A DNA stretch of 64,000 nt from Elysia crispata (lineage: Eukaryota > Mollusca > Gastropoda > Plakobranchidae). The stretch spans positions 22,501-86,500 of the forward strand of contig JAWDGP010005804.1 of the NCBI GenBank assembly GCA_033675545.1, read 5' to 3'. Each line of letters begins with the position of its first letter. Within the stretch, counting starts at the first letter, position 1. The translations under genes were made by a program, and so were the position numbers. The notes under the pieces are model-generated. The model searched no databases and was not told the DNA's origin. It was given only the letters and a program-made list of their open reading frames with translations. Shown one piece after another: positions 35,001 through 49,051 of this stretch.

Positions 35001-37562
35001 CCGAGGTTTTCGCAGATGTGATTCTTCATGTCAATTATTACACATTCTTTTGTGCTTGTTTTGCTACAGGTATGTCATATGAATGTAACATTGTAGAAAA
35101 AAATACACAGTTTAAATGGTTAATCATTTTGTTGAAAAATTTCTTAATTCGTTATTAACTTGAAAATATGATTAATATATTTTAAAAATGTTATAAATTT
35201 GGAGGAATTTGTGAGAAGCATCAGCTTTTTTTTTTAATTAAATTACTATATAAATGCTTGTTCTGTTTGAAAATGTTCATGTTTTTAAAAACATCAGAAT
35301 TTACAAGCTAAAGTCATGAATTAAGTTTTAATTCAAGAAATGCGCTGCAAGCTTTTTGTCAAGGAATTTAATACTGAAAACACTGCTTTGAATAAAAATA
35401 GTTAGCTAGTTTTGTAAAATTCAAATCCATTTGCAAATTGCTTTGGACATTCATATTATCTTGTAAGTTTAAAGCAATGTGCAGTTATGAAATCTTGCAA
35501 GGTACTCTACCATTAAACACTGTTTGTGGGAATTCAAAGCCACCTCATTAGCATAAAGATGGAATTTAAAAAAAAAAAGATTTGAGAAGTAGAGACTTAG
35601 CTGATGTATTGTGTTGTGACATTTTTAAATTTTGTATTTTCTCAGGCTACTTTACCTATGACTTACTGGATGTTGTTATCAACAACAAGGCTAGGGCCAT
35701 GTGGGAGGTTGTCATTCATCATATCTTGGTTTGTTCTGCATCATTACTCGTTGAACAATTCATCTATTTTTTCTTTTTCCTCCTTTAGTTAGAATACATT
35801 TGCTTCATTTAAGTCAATAAGTCAATCAGCTGCCCTGCCTTTAGCGTAGGTCATCAAGACCTTCCACTCATCTCTATTCTTCATCACTGTAATTCATCTA
35901 AGTAGGACACAATATAAATCTATTTCAAGTTAAATATTAAAACTGACATTAGTATCTTGTATTCCAACCAGATTAGTTCTTCTATTAAGTGAAATCCTGC
36001 ACCTGAGAAAGAATTTTTCTCTCTTTTTTATTAATGTATTCATCTGTTTTTCCTGATGGTAAAATTTGTCGAAACTGTTACATAAATTCTTTGAAGAAAT
36101 TTTATTTTTTATGATGTTCGTTGGAAAACATTTCTACTTCTATTTCAAATGTGTTACAAACAACTCATTGATACATACTTGTATCAAGACATGTAATTCA
36201 TGCATGTGAAGACAGTAAGTTTGAAACTTTTAACTTTTAAAAACTTTGATAGAGACTTCAGTGATGTTTCAAAACAATTCAGAACTACTCTAGATAGAGA
36301 TTATACGCAGCATTACGGTACAGTGCAGTTCTCATTTTTAAAGTAATAATGAATTTGACAGTTAGTGGAATGATGCCAATCTTTGAAGAGATGAGATGTA
36401 TGATAAACGCAGTATCTCTGGCAAGCAATACACAGGAGCATAAACAAGTTTTTAGAATTTCAGCTTTTCAAACTTATTTTATTCATTTTCCAATCAATGT
36501 CAATCAAGTAAAAATATAGATGCATGTTTTGAGTCAATTGTTAGTCTAGATGCTTATGTATTTTATAAAACTTGAAGAAAAAATGAGTTACAGTGGGATC
36601 GTTGTTCTCAAGTGGTTTACTGACAGCAACTGACTCGTTAGAAATAGAAATGCTCAAAACTCTTTTAGTCCATAATTTTTTTCCTCTGCTTAACTACCAT
36701 ACTTTTTTATTTTACAGTTGAAAAAAAGGGGAAAAAGTTTGTTATGTTCCTATATGGTTTATTTCATTTCTCTGCTTTCTGGATGACACTTTTAATAATG
36801 TAGATTTTTATGCTAAGTGTAATAAGCCAGATGTGACCCTATCCAGTATGGCAGTAACAAAGATGTTAGGTCAAATTTAAATGATGAAACAAAATAAAAT
36901 TGAATTTTTTAGTTAGTATTGCCTTTAAACTTTGGTGCATACTTTTCTTTACCTCAGACTACTTAGGAGCAACAAATAAAATGTAAATAATTAGATAATA
37001 TTTAACATCGAGGCATTACTATACAGGTATATAATTCAGGATGGAAAAAAATTCTTGTAAATTGCAGGTGGCTGGCATGCTTTACTACAATGTCTACCTC
37101 AAAGCACAGATTGGCTTTAGCCTGATAGCCATGACAGTGGAAGTGAACTCCATCTTCCTGCATTGGAGAAAGCTTTACCAGATGACTCAGGTGCCCTTCA
37201 GTAGCCTCAAGTATGCCATTGTGAAGTACCTCAACCTGGTCTCATTTGCAATGTTCCGACTGTTTCCCCTTGCTTACATCACCTATACTCTTTTTACCAT
37301 GTACCATCGTGTGTCTGTTGTTTACTATATCCTCATCTTCATCACCATGGTGTGCATGGATCTGCTCAACACCATCCTGTTTTGGCGTCTGGTCAAGAGT
37401 GACGTCCTGAGAGGATGGGCAAGCAGACAAGGAACCTCAGCGAGACACAGCAGCAGAAACGGCAGTCGGAAATCTTCAACAGCAGCCTGCAATACCTCCA
37501 GCAATGGGAACAACAACAGCATTGTTAACAATGAGCCCAAGTTGCCAAAGAAAGAGGCATGA
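32070..37562 (+). CDS. TLCD1/2: TLC-domain membrane protein, TLCD1/TLCD2-like (FLD-1 type)
   Basis: Four exons: 32070-32326, 34987-35069, 35646-35728, 37068-37562, all GT-AG and phase-consistent, encoding 305 residues. The start ATG lies in a good Kozak context (aaacATGG). The TLC domain opens at WKWRNLWVSWFHALITS and carries the family motifs GYFTYDLLDVV, WEVVIHHIL, VEVNSIFLHWRKL and YLNLVSFAMFRLFPLAYI. Five to seven membrane helices are expected. Human TLCD1 and TLCD2 are about 250-265 residues; the excess here is a longer N-terminus (about 40 polar residues) and a C-terminal Ser/Asn-rich tail (RHSSRNGSRKSS, NGNNNS). TLCD1/2 and C. elegans FLD-1 limit incorporation of long polyunsaturated acyl chains into membrane phospholipids; that role is transferred by homology. 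I cannot decide between the vertebrate paralogues; an invertebrate copy is probably a pre-duplication form. Confidence 0.88.
32701..32726. repeat. Perfect 12-bp palindrome with 2-base centre
   Basis: CTATTCCCAACC and its exact reverse complement GGTTGGGAATAG are separated by AG. A further partial copy (TTCCCAACC) follows at 32740. It lies in intron 1 of the TLCD1/2-like gene. Confidence 0.85.
33500..34283 (+). mobile_element. Non-autonomous pogo/Tigger-like DNA transposon (MITE), 784 bp
   Basis: The left end reads TA|CAGTCAAGTCCGGTTATTT and the right end, read on the minus strand, TA|CAGTCAAGTCCAAATAATT. The first 13 bases of the terminal inverted repeats are identical, both start with CAGT, and both are flanked by the dinucleotide TA (33498-33499 and 34284-34285), the target preference of Tc1/mariner-pogo elements. 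The interior has no transposase frame. It sits in intron 1 of the TLCD1/2-like gene. The family label rests on the termini only. Confidence 0.65.
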
Positions 37563-38517
37563 CATACTGATTTTTGAAATTGTTCTCAAGTTTTTTTGTT
37601 TGTTTTGTTTTCAAACCGTAAGAAAAGCAATTTTTTAAACAATTTTATATTTTTGTTATTACATTTTTGTAATTATGAGGAGATGAAATGAGTATTTTAT
37701 ACATCTTTATAACATTATTGCAAAGGAGTTGATGGGATTTCTTACATACTGAGTGGTCAAGTACACTAAAATGCTGAAGAAAGCAAATTTTGACCAGATA
37801 TTGGTTTTAAACGTTTGCTGTTTTTTTTTTTTTTTTTTTTGTTGAAATTGATTGAGTGGTTATTATGATCTAAGTTTTAAGCGAATTGCTTTTGAAAAAC
37901 TTTTAGGTCTGAAGGAAAAAATATTACTAGATTTTTTTTTTCTAGAATTGTGGAGCTTGATTTTAAAACCTTAATCCAGTTTAATATTGCCATAGCTTAA
38001 TAATTTGGTTATTTTCCCAAGAGTTTTGTGGATGAAACTTTCTGTGTCCCTCTTTGTTAGGGATAGCTATTACATTGTTTTACAACTGGCAAAGCTTTGT
38101 CTGCATATACTAAAGGAATCTTTGCAATTAATTGATTAGTCAAAATATTACAGAACTGTACTTTAGCTATGCTGTTACAGTAAAGGAGTTTCATTGAATT
38201 GAATTTGTGGCATATTCTGTTTGGGTTCACACAGCCATGCAGAGTTGAAGGATCTTAGAAGTGAACTTTGAATTTAAAAAAAGCGCGAAAAATTTCAATA
38301 GTTCACTACTCCACAGCAACAAGACTTATTATAGTCAGGCAATGAAGTGGAATTCTAAATCATAAAACGCCACTAAAGTCTCTCTTGGAGTAAGTCATAC
38401 AAATTTCATCATCCTTGAGTGTTTGTTTGACCTAAAATGGCATGCTAGTTGATGTTCAAATACTTCAGGTCAGCATTCTCTTTATCGGCAGCAGCTTAGT
38501 CATTTGTTTCAGCTCTT

Positions 38518-38650
38518 AACAATGTAAGCAGTAGTAGAGGTACTTTCATGATTTTAGTTTTAACAACGTAAACAATAGTAGAGGTACTTTCAGGATTTTA
38601 GTTTTAACAATGTAAGCAGTAGTAGAGGTACTTTCAGGATTTTAGTTTCC
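38518..38650 (+). repeat. 44-bp tandem repeat, three copies
   Basis: The unit contains TTTTAACAATGTAAGCAGTA and GTAGAGGTACTTTCAGGATT. Three near-identical copies lie about 1 kb after the TLCD1/2-like stop codon. Confidence 0.9.
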
Positions 38651-41600
38651 TGCCACCATCCCAGCTAAAGGAGCTGAAAGCTTTTTAAAGGTATTTATAG
38701 TTAGAATAATGCATTCTGCTAAGCTTTCCAGCAGTGAAATCAGCAGGAAATTACTAAATTATCAATGGAGATATCTTAAGTTGTTAATTAATATCTTTTT
38801 TCTTTCTTTTTTTTACACTTGAATTTATGAGATCTGACTGGCAATAACTGATTTTAGATATATATGAGTAAAATAAAGCAGCAATTTTTTTCTCACTGAA
38901 GAGGCTACAAAAGTAAGCAGTGGAATTATCAGAGATGCCACTTTTCCAACAATTGCGGGAAATCCAGCAGTCAGGCAATTCTAAAATTCCTGGTAAACTT
39001 AATCTAAAGTGGAAAAATGTGGATGAGAAAAAATTATAAACTTGTTGTCAAATAGAATGACGTACGAAGAAGACGATCTTACTCAAACAGATTGTAGAGT
39101 CAATGAAGTGATTGATTGGAATTAAATATTTATGTGTGTGTTTGTGGCATTGGAGATGAAAAAAGTGCAGGCAAAATTTTTAAACCTATGTGGCATCTCT
39201 GAATTATGTATAACAGAAACCTGCTGGAAGATATATAATCCAAAATAAAATTCAAATGTAATTTTTGTCTTTCTTTGTATTAAATTTTCTGATTCTGTTT
39301 GCCTTACTCTCAACAGCACAGAACAGTGATATTGTTCAAGACATAGGATGATTTAAAATAATTGGTGTGCTGCCTGATAGCATATCTTTCTTTCGAGTCA
39401 TCATGTTTTACTTATTTTTTCTTAATGGCCATGACAATTTTAGAGAAAATCTAGATGAGAGCTCTCCTCGCTTTGAAGATTTTTTTTTTCAACATTCAGT
39501 TGTGTTGAAGGTATCTGCAATATTTGCATAATCCCCTGTTTCATGTGCAGTTTTCATTTCAATCTTCATTTACATCCTAAATATTTTTTCAGGGTTGACC
39601 TCAATATCTAACCCCTCTTCCTGACTTTTAAAGATTATGAACACTTTCTTTTTATTCTCTTCTAGTTAAGTTATCTATAATGTTTTGAAACAGTTAGCTT
39701 TGGTGGTTGGGTGCAGAGTTTTTTCTGTAGATTGTCAAAGCCCTCTTAGGTTTTCGACTAAACCCATGATATGCTTCTCTAAGAAGCTTATTCAAGGGTA
39801 CAGGGTAAATTATCTTTTTTAACAATCAATGCTCATGAAGGGTTTTTAATCCCTAAGAATTGTGAGTACAATCTGATTGAGTGCCATTATGATAAAATCC
39901 TTTTCCAAAAAGGGAAATATAAATTCAGTATGATCTGAATCACAATGGTATGACTTTTTCCCTCTTGGAAGGTGAATGTTAATTGATAGTTTTTGTAATC
40001 CATTGGAAACCCTCAAAAAGCCCCCCTCAAATCACAAATTTGATTTTTAGTTCAGACAGTTTTACATCATCTGTTAATAAGTCAGCCCTCAAGAAAGACT
40101 AACTTGTCATGTGACTTTTTTTTTCCTTACAGTTTAAAAAGGTCTCAATTGAGAGGTTTCCTTATGTTCTTTTTTTTTTTTTTTTTAAATAAAAGTGAAC
40201 ACCAAATTTTAATTTTCTTGATACCCGTGTATTTATGCCTATGTAGATGACTAAATATGTTTAATAGAGTCAATCAGTCAAGAGGAGTAGGTTTCAGAGT
40301 GAAGACCGTTATCTGAAAACTGTGATGCTCTTTGACACCAGCTATGTTTCTTATCTTCCTAAAAACTAAAAAACTAAAAAAAAAAAGAAACTGAAAGTAG
40401 ATAAAGAAAAATTAAAATATTTTCAAAGGAAGATCGGCTTTGCTCAAGACTGAAAACGTCCATTTTTGACTATTAATTGTGAACCAACTTATAAAAATTC
40501 CATAATTTGGAAAATTAAGAAATCTTAAAGGAATTGCAGAATAGTAAAGAGTACTATTTGTTTCTTTCGGTGATTAACCTTTGCTTTTGTGTCCATTGAT
40601 ATTTAAATTTTTTTTTCTTTCTTTTTGGAGACCTTTTATAGCAAAATTGCAAATTATCAAGTTGTGAGTGAAATAGAGTGATCAATATGCTCTTATTAAT
40701 AGTGATGAATGTTATGTAATGTAAATTTTAAGCCTAATTGATATTTCTTCTGCTGAGGACCACATATCTTTGATATGCTACTATGTTCTACCTATAAAAC
40801 TGTTGAACATTTCTGAAATGATTGATTGAAATGCAGCTTTGTCCAACAAGGAAGAACTGATTGGTATTTTACCATCGTGAAAATGATCACAATTTTGAAG
40901 AGCAGTAATTTGTCATATCAAATAAAATTACTCAAAGTCAAGCCCTAATTTATTCACAAATTCCAGTTTGGTGTTGTGGATGCCTCTGAATGATTTTTAT
41001 GTAAAACCTTAGTCAAATATTGAGCTGAGTGTCAGGGACTTTTAACCTTATTGATCATTGATAGCATTAACAGTTTCTGAAACTATGCTCACCATTGCCC
41101 TTTTTCTCATGTCCTTTGATGTAGAAGTGAGCTAGTAATATGTTATGAATTTTATCATCCATGTCTTGTTCATAAAGTCTATGCAGATCTTTAAGTCTTG
41201 TAACTTACCTTTTTATCAGCATTGTATCAACCACAGTGCATTCAATATTTTCATGGTATTATGTTAAATTTAAAATATCTTTTTGATAAATTTCAATTTC
41301 TCATTTGAGCACATAGTTAATTATAGTTGAATAATGTCCCCCAAGGGCTAGGCTGTCTTAGTTGTGAATAGAATCAACAATGATGCATCAGATTTTTTTC
41401 TCCCTTTTCTGTAATAACACATTTGCAAATAGGAATAATGAGTTGCACTTTTATTTTGAATTTATTTAAAAAGCTGGCTTGATATTTCTCTTTCTGTTGA
41501 ACTAACAAGTTTTCCTCTAAACATTTATCAGCATAAGTTGCAGTGATAGTTATTAATGTGCAGAACAACTCTGCCAAAAAGCTCAGCTCTTTCATACTTT

Positions 41601-42050
41601 TTACCTTTGTGCATAGTAAGCTCCAAAAATCTTTTTTTTTTTTTTTTTGGAGGTTTACAGTTTGTCCATAAGCTATGTCAATGTGGATAAAATGGACCAC
41701 GTAAAAATACTATTTGTACCACAAAAATATTACTTGATTTTTTTTGTTTGTTGCCCTATTTTAATGTAAGGATCGTTTCATAAATTGTTATATGTCTAAA
41801 AACCGATCCCAATTAGTTGGTTGTAGGAAATTTGAATTTGAGAAAAATGTGATTTCGAGTTCAATATGTCTACTTTACCTTACTATATCAAAGAGTTAAA
41901 AAGCAATATCTCCTCTGAGAATTCTTACAACTTCATACATTTTCTCTGGGAAGCTTAAGAGTGAATACAATGTATTTTATCTATAAATTTGGCATGTGGA
42001 TAGGGGACTCATTTAGAGTAGGTGCCAGACATAGTCTTTTTCATGATATA

Positions 42051-42130
42051 CAGTGCAGTCCGCTTATCTTGAAGTATTGCATTATCAGAAATTTGACATT
42101 AAAAGAGTTCATTATAAACGCCTTTTTGGT
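42051..42130 (+). mobile_element. Fragment of a pogo/Tigger-like terminal repeat
   Basis: The sequence TA|CAGTGCAGTCCGCTTATCT resembles the left end of the element at 33500 (CAGTCAAGTCC), and the adjoining bases (TTATCAGAAATTTGACATTA) resemble its subterminal region. I could not find a matching right end nearby, so this is a relic or solo end. Confidence 0.35.
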
Positions 42131-45100
42131 GTTTGATTGTGCTTTACAATAATTCTGGTTCTTTTACATAATATATATACACACAAATATATATATATAT
42201 ATCAACTTTCATGAACTCCTTTTTTTTTTTAACAATTTCATTGGTTGGGTAAAAATCCAGCTCTTTTTGCAAATCTCCAAGATTTTATGTAAATCCTAGG
42301 AAAAGTAATTTTTGTGTTGATGCCTCAGTGTCCTACTTTGAGCTACATCCTTTGAAATCGTTTGTAGCAAGATATTACGACTTTACCTGTATTTTGATAT
42401 GCTTTATAGACAGGGTTTACAATCAACTGTTTCAATATTTTTAACATGTTTGTATATTCTTTTTTTGGTATAATTATAGGTTTCCTCTCAACAAGATGTA
42501 TACATGATTGTTTTACGCATTGTGCCAATGTTACTGCTGACAAAAGTCCTGTTTGAATGACTAATTTTACCCTTTGCATTTAGACATAACCTTAACTGTG
42601 AAACCATTACTCTGTTAGCTCACTGCTGTGATTTTGTTTCCTTTCCTGATATTATTTTCTTGAACTCATGAATTTTATTTGCTAAATTTATAGATGTGTG
42701 CTTTGATTGATGGGAGCATGGCTAAATGTAATCTCAAAATTCATAAAACTCCATTTAGAAAATCCTTACTTATAAATTGTAAGTTCATGGCTTTGAAAAG
42801 GCTGTTTAGTAAAATTCATAGAAATTTTTTTTGTAAAACTCACTGTGAAGCTTTTTAGCTAGCATAAACAGAACAAAGAGCAAATAATATGTGAAAAATT
42901 CATAAATTCAGTATACTTGATGTTCTGCAGGGATGCCAATAATTTTCTCTTACAATGCAATATGTATGATTCTATTAATTTGACGCAGTTAGAGCAATTC
43001 AGTCACAAATCTCTTCTGAGCTAGGGCTTATTGAAATTGGAAATTGGTTATTTTAAATACATTTAAATTGAAATAGCTTTGGAAGTAATAATAACACTTT
43101 TCTCATAGTTTTCTCATCTATTAAGGCCAAGAAATTTACTTCAACATTGCAATAAAAATTAAATAATCATTTTAAGAATCCAATTCATGCCTTATTCACC
43201 CTGACTGCCCCTAAATTTTTGTAGGAAAATTTATTTGCATTTAAAAATCACATAGATTTTCTTTGTTTGACTGAAGTGAAAGAAAGAAAAACCAAATCAA
43301 ACACAGATAAAACCAACTGTTTTATCCTTTGTATTTAAATTCACGACATACAAGCTGAAGCAATGCAAAATTTGTAAATGTAGTCAGGTTATCTTAGTTT
43401 ATGAAGGAGCAGTTAGCTCTGCATGTGCCTGCTCACATTAATGGTGGTGTGGCTGCTTATGCTTAGGTTACTTGCACAAACGAACCTTTTCAAGCTTTAT
43501 ACAATACAAACTATAATCATCACCCATGATTATTTTTGTGCTTACACATATATATATTCTTGCTCAATATGCTTTGAGGATGTCTGTTGACTGATAACCA
43601 AAATTGTTTCTTCTTCTAACCTGTTAACTTATTTGTGTAGATTGTGAATGTGTTGTGTATTTTATGTTGGAATCTGAATGGAGCACTACTTAACATCAGT
43701 CTATGAACTCAGTGCTATGAAATTCAATTTCTCTAAGTAGGGCTGCTTAGTTATTATAATGATTGAAAGCGTCTATTGTCAGTTGATATTGCTTTTCCTT
43801 TTTTTTATTTACTTTAGTTTTATAAATTTTACAAAACTTTGTTTTTGTTGCTCCCATTCAAGTGTCATTCCTTTCAATTAATGCTGATGAAAGTGACCTT
43901 TTTTTTTTTAAAGAACTAGAGGTAACTAATCCTAATAGTGACATTTGGTCTGATGTGCAGAGCATTTTTTTACACACTGTAAGTAATCATTGAAAACAGA
44001 ATACATGACTTTAGTGTGTCCCTTATACATTAAAGTGACGTGTGATTGATTGGTATGGAAGTTTCAACAAGAATAAATACAATATTTTCTTTTTTTCGTT
44101 AATTAAAAATATTTGTAAAAAGACTTAGGAACCAATGAATCAATTTTAAAATTTAATTGTACCGAACTGCATTTGCTATCCATGTGATATTCCTACAGCA
44201 TTGGTATGTCTGGATTTTACTAAATGTGTGCAACTAATGACTTATCAATCATCATTGTTTTACATACTATACCCATCAAACTTCATTCATTGTTCAGTAT
44301 TCAAACTCTGATCTGATATCAATTATTGCTACATGTATTTTGTTTTTTGCTTTAAATTTCTATGCTCCCTGTCTTCTTTTCTCTTATTTCCAAAGAAATT
44401 TTGTTGAATCTGTAAGCTAAGAAGGATTTAAAAGGCTACCAAAAAGTTAGAACTTACATCAATTGCTTTCCTTTTATTTGAGCAAAACTTATCAAAAGTG
44501 ATAAAAACTTCTTTTAATCATAATTTGCCTCGATGTGTGTTTGAAAACATTTTTCAAATTCCACTTCACAAGTATACCGGTACAGGAAGAAAATACGACT
44601 CGGGCAAAATAAGTCTTCATTACCAAACCATTGTCATCTTTATAATATTTTTTTATATATGCATGATGCAGAAAAACCTTGTTTAATCAAAAACAAAATG
44701 ATTTTTTATTTCCCAATTATGCCACCATCCTCTCCCCCCCCCCCTCCAACCCTTCCCTAGGATGTCTATTTACTACAATACTAGTTTGTAATCTGTCGAG
44801 TTTAAAATATTTATGTTTCTCTTTTGTTCTCTAACTCCCTCAATTAAAAGTCATTTAGAACCAGATTTTTAAAATAAATTCTCTATCGTACTTGTTTAAA
44901 GAAAGAGAGGAGCTTTTGTAGGTGCCATAATTTTGTTGAGGTTGTACTTCAAAGTGGCCGTTTCCTTGCTATATTTTTTTTTTAATTCTTATTGCTGCAG
45001 TTTCTCTGGATACTCAGTACAAGGCGAGCCTTTGGGTTTTACAAAATATTTTGCTGTGATTTTTTTTTTCTATTATCAAACGGCCAAGTCTGATTTAAAT

Positions 45101-45824
45101 CAGAAAAATTAAGGGAGTAAGGGGTGGTTGAATTCCTTTGACCTTTCCTTCAAATCTGAAAAGGCAACTGACATTTATTCAGCTTTCAAATTGTAGCTTG
45201 AAAACAATGAGCTGTAGAATGATTAATTGTCCAAACAATTACACAGAAAAAAAGTTACTTTGAATACAAGTTATAAGTGCAATTTAAATGTTTTTTGTTG
45301 ATCGCAAAGTTTGATTCACATTTTTTTATGTTTGTAAACTGTCCATTGATTTTTTTTAAAAGAAAAAGTACAATATTTTGTTGAACTCTTTTTCTCTTCT
45401 ACGGTTTACCAAAAGTGTGCCTTCTTTTTTTGCATTCTCTCTGCGAGCAAAGGCAGACAATTAAGGTGTGGGTTTTGAGATTGTATTTACCTCAGAGATC
45501 ATTTGGAACAGAACTGATATTTTTTTACAATTTGATTTTTAAACAATTCAACTTGCTCCACTACCTAATTGATGATTTAATAAAACCTATTCAATTAATG
45601 TGGCTTGTCAACACATCACACGTACAACTTCCACTCACATTTTTTTCAGCTTTAAGGAAAGGGAAATGCTCTTGAACAAAGAAATGATCGCTTTATTGGA
45701 AATCAGTTGCTAATCTTGCTCTCCATGGTTTGATTTACATGACATCTGTACTCTTATTTGTGCTTTTAAGTTTTATTGATTTTTGTTTGCCCTTATGTGT
45801 ACCCATTTTACTACATCAAAATTC

Positions 45825-45830
45825 AATAAA
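45825..45830 (+). terminator. AATAAA poly(A) signal candidate
   Basis: AATAAA in the context TTCAATAAAGAAATC. It is the distal candidate for the TLCD1/2-like transcript. Confidence 0.35.
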
Positions 45831-45860
45831 GAAATCAAACATACATAGTCCTTCTTTCAA

Positions 45861-45866
45861 TTTATT
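45861..45866 (-). terminator. AATAAA poly(A) signal candidate, minus strand
   Basis: TTTATT on the plus strand, AATAAA on the minus strand. It would serve the SKA2-like transcript and lies only 30 bp from the opposing plus-strand signal. A closer alternative is at 46437-46442. Confidence 0.3.
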
Positions 45867-46813
45867 CCTTGTAACTTTTCGGATTTATCTTTGATACAAT
45901 TTTTGTTATTGATTTTGCTTTACATCATAGTTATATTGAAGTAATACATAATTAAAAGTCTTGAAAAGAATTATAGAGTCAAATATAAAAAAAAATCCAC
46001 ATGGTCAGAACTCAGATGCAAATACATCTTTGGAAAATTGAATGCAACAATAAGTATGTAGGATTGCTGCAATCTTCAAATTTGACCTAATGGTAAGCCC
46101 ACATATGAGAATCAAATCTAAATCTAAATCTAAAGTTCACAAAATCATTGAGGGGAGCTTTTGCAGCAGTCTTGATAGACGAATGGTTTTAATACCAGTC
46201 TTCCTTAAAGAAGGTATATTTCTGGTGGGGTGATCAAGACATTCTATGTAAAATTAGAAGAGTACATAAATATAAGAGGTAAGACAAAAAAAGTTTCTAA
46301 ATTCATATTGGCATTGGGTTAAGTTTTTTTTTATAGCAGCATCCACATCATCAACAAAGCACCTATACTGGTAATATTTACTCCCTTCAAATATCAATCT
46401 AGGGGACCCTTGAGTCAAGGTGAAGTGGACAAGAAATTTATTGATGTGCTTGTAAGATCAAACATTGCAGTGTCATCTTTTTGTTCAGGAAGCCTTAATT
46501 TTTCCACCTGTGTCAAAAGTCACAATGGATCATTCTATGTGTATTGTAAAATTGATCTCAATAATTTTAACCATTCAAAACTATACATTTTAAAAATAAA
46601 ATCCAACCATTCTTACCTATACCATTCAAATATTCTCAAATAAACAATGGAATCTGAAAAATTGACAAGCATCAATAATCATCAAATGGGACAAAAAATT
46701 CACCTTGGCTGCGTCGTAGATTTTTGCACCAAAATTTTAAATCTCTCTTACAGGTGATCATCAACAAGATCCACATTAAAAAAATAAACTCAAAACATCT
46801 GTATCATTTACTA

Positions 46814-47707
46814 TTACAAAAGGTTAACGTTCCCTGCCTTGTCTATTTTGCAAAGCTTCAGAGCTCGAAGGACCTGAGAAAATAAGAAATGATTTCTTTT
46901 GATCAATAATGAAAGATTTTTTCTTTGTATCCTCACTTAAGGGCACAATCCACTGCAACAATACACATTTTGTGTTGGGAAAATTCTGCAATCAACAGTG
47001 AAAAATATCGGGAAATAAACCTGAGTGTGTGAGTTGCAAGCTTAACCCTAAAGAGGCTTACAATATGATAAACCATAGATGAAAAACTTTATTCAACTGA
47101 AAAATCAGTTGGAGTAGCTTTGGATAAAAAAAACAATGTATCAAAACAAAGTTGATTCTGAGCATGTTGACATTGCAGAGTTATTTCAGTTTTGAACTTC
47201 ATTATAAATGTATTGCTGTAGTTTGACATAATATTAGGAACATTTTACACCTTCAACTTAAAAAAAATTCATACTTTTATCTTTACATTTTAACTTTACA
47301 ACTTCGAGTGATTTCAGATTTTGATCCCTAAACTTCAAAGGTGAAACAGTCTTTAACCCTTTGATATCACAAGTGAATTGTCTACCTTTCAAGGGTTTAA
47401 AAATATTATAACTATCAGGAATATTTTATTTTTAAAAGGATTATGAAATAATCATGTTCTACTTGTGGAGAACTCTATATCCAAACAGTCAGCTACAGTA
47501 TTTTGTGGTTGAATGTCCCCTGATGTCATACATACAGCAACTTGATTTGCCAGACCAAATTATGCTATGCTAATTTATAGTTATACCTTTAGCTTGGCTT
47601 GTCCTGTCGCACCAGACACTCTCAATCCCATGGCATTCATTTCTTTAGGATTGAGATCTTCTCTGCAATTTTAAAATTAATGTTGACAAAAGACAATATA
47701 GATATAG

Positions 47708-47738
<31 letters not shown>

Positions 47739-48761
47739 GATAGATTAAATAGATAGATAGATAGATAGATAGATAGATGTAAAAAACAGCAATTGAATAA
47801 CAATTCCTCTAAAGATAAAGTTTGGGAATAATGCAGTTTCAAACTGTACTTGATGCACTTGAGATTTTTATTCCCCCTGTCTGTTAATCTTTTCATGAGT
47901 CACTGTCACTTTAATGCGTACATTGATATTTTATTTTCTATTTTTTTTTCCTTATGTACATAAATATTTAACAATGGAGCACTTTTCCTTTCTTTCAAAA
48001 AAAAATGTGACCTTTTCTCTATTACAGATTAAAAAAATATTACATCACAATTTTTTTTCTATCCTTACAATTATTCACAATTATCATAGAGACTTAATTG
48101 GTATTGTATAAACTTTGTTAGAAAATATCATAATTTAACCCTTTTTACTAAAAGAATTATTTTTCTTCTCTATGAAACTATTGAAAATATTTGATAAAGG
48201 ATTACAATTACTCTGCATTTGTTGATTGAAGGGCACTTAAAAATTGGCATCTTATGAAGCTGCCATCTAATTATTCATTAGAAACAACAGTTGTATTAAA
48301 TAGCCTAACTATCAATTCAAGTTGAATAACAATCAATCAGTATGTATTTAGCCTGCAAACATAAAGTATTGGTCAAAACACTTACGTATGATTTTGAACT
48401 TTAAAATGATCCCATAACAAACTGTATGTCTGAAAACAAAAACAAAAACAAAACAAAAATTTAAAAACCATGCTTAAACTACACTGACATAAACTGATGA
48501 TTTCCGCAAGTCTTGTTAAGACTTAAAAAGTTTTAAACAAATAATAAAGGAATTACAAGATGAGGTGATTTATCTCAACTTAGGTGTATTCAGTTTCTGG
48601 GATTATATTCACCACAACTCCCATTTAGTTATCTTTATCTGCTAGTGCTGCTCCTATTTCATGGACCATTTGTATTGCTCCAACCCTCCTCCTGATAATG
48701 ATACCAACATCACCACTACAACCACCACATTTATCACTTCAACCACCATTACTGCTACATG

Positions 48762-48811
<50 letters not shown>

Positions 48812-48832
48812 ACTACTAACTACTAACTACTA

Positions 48833-48881
<49 letters not shown>

Positions 48882-49001
48882 ACTACTAACTACTAACTAC
48901 TACTACTACTACTACTACTAACTACTAACACTACCACTACCACTACCACTACCACTACCACTACCACTACCACAACCACTACCACTACAACTACTACAAC
49001 A

Positions 49002-49051
<50 letters not shown>

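Larger units (their letters stand above)
37563..45850 (+). other. Possible long 3' UTR of the TLCD1/2-like gene
   Basis: About 8.3 kb of markedly T-rich plus-strand DNA with no recognised exon, few microsatellites and no long frame. AATAAA hexamers occur at several points, including 38872 and 45825. The T-skew and lack of features would fit 3' UTR sequence, but plain intergenic DNA cannot be excluded. Confidence 0.35.
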
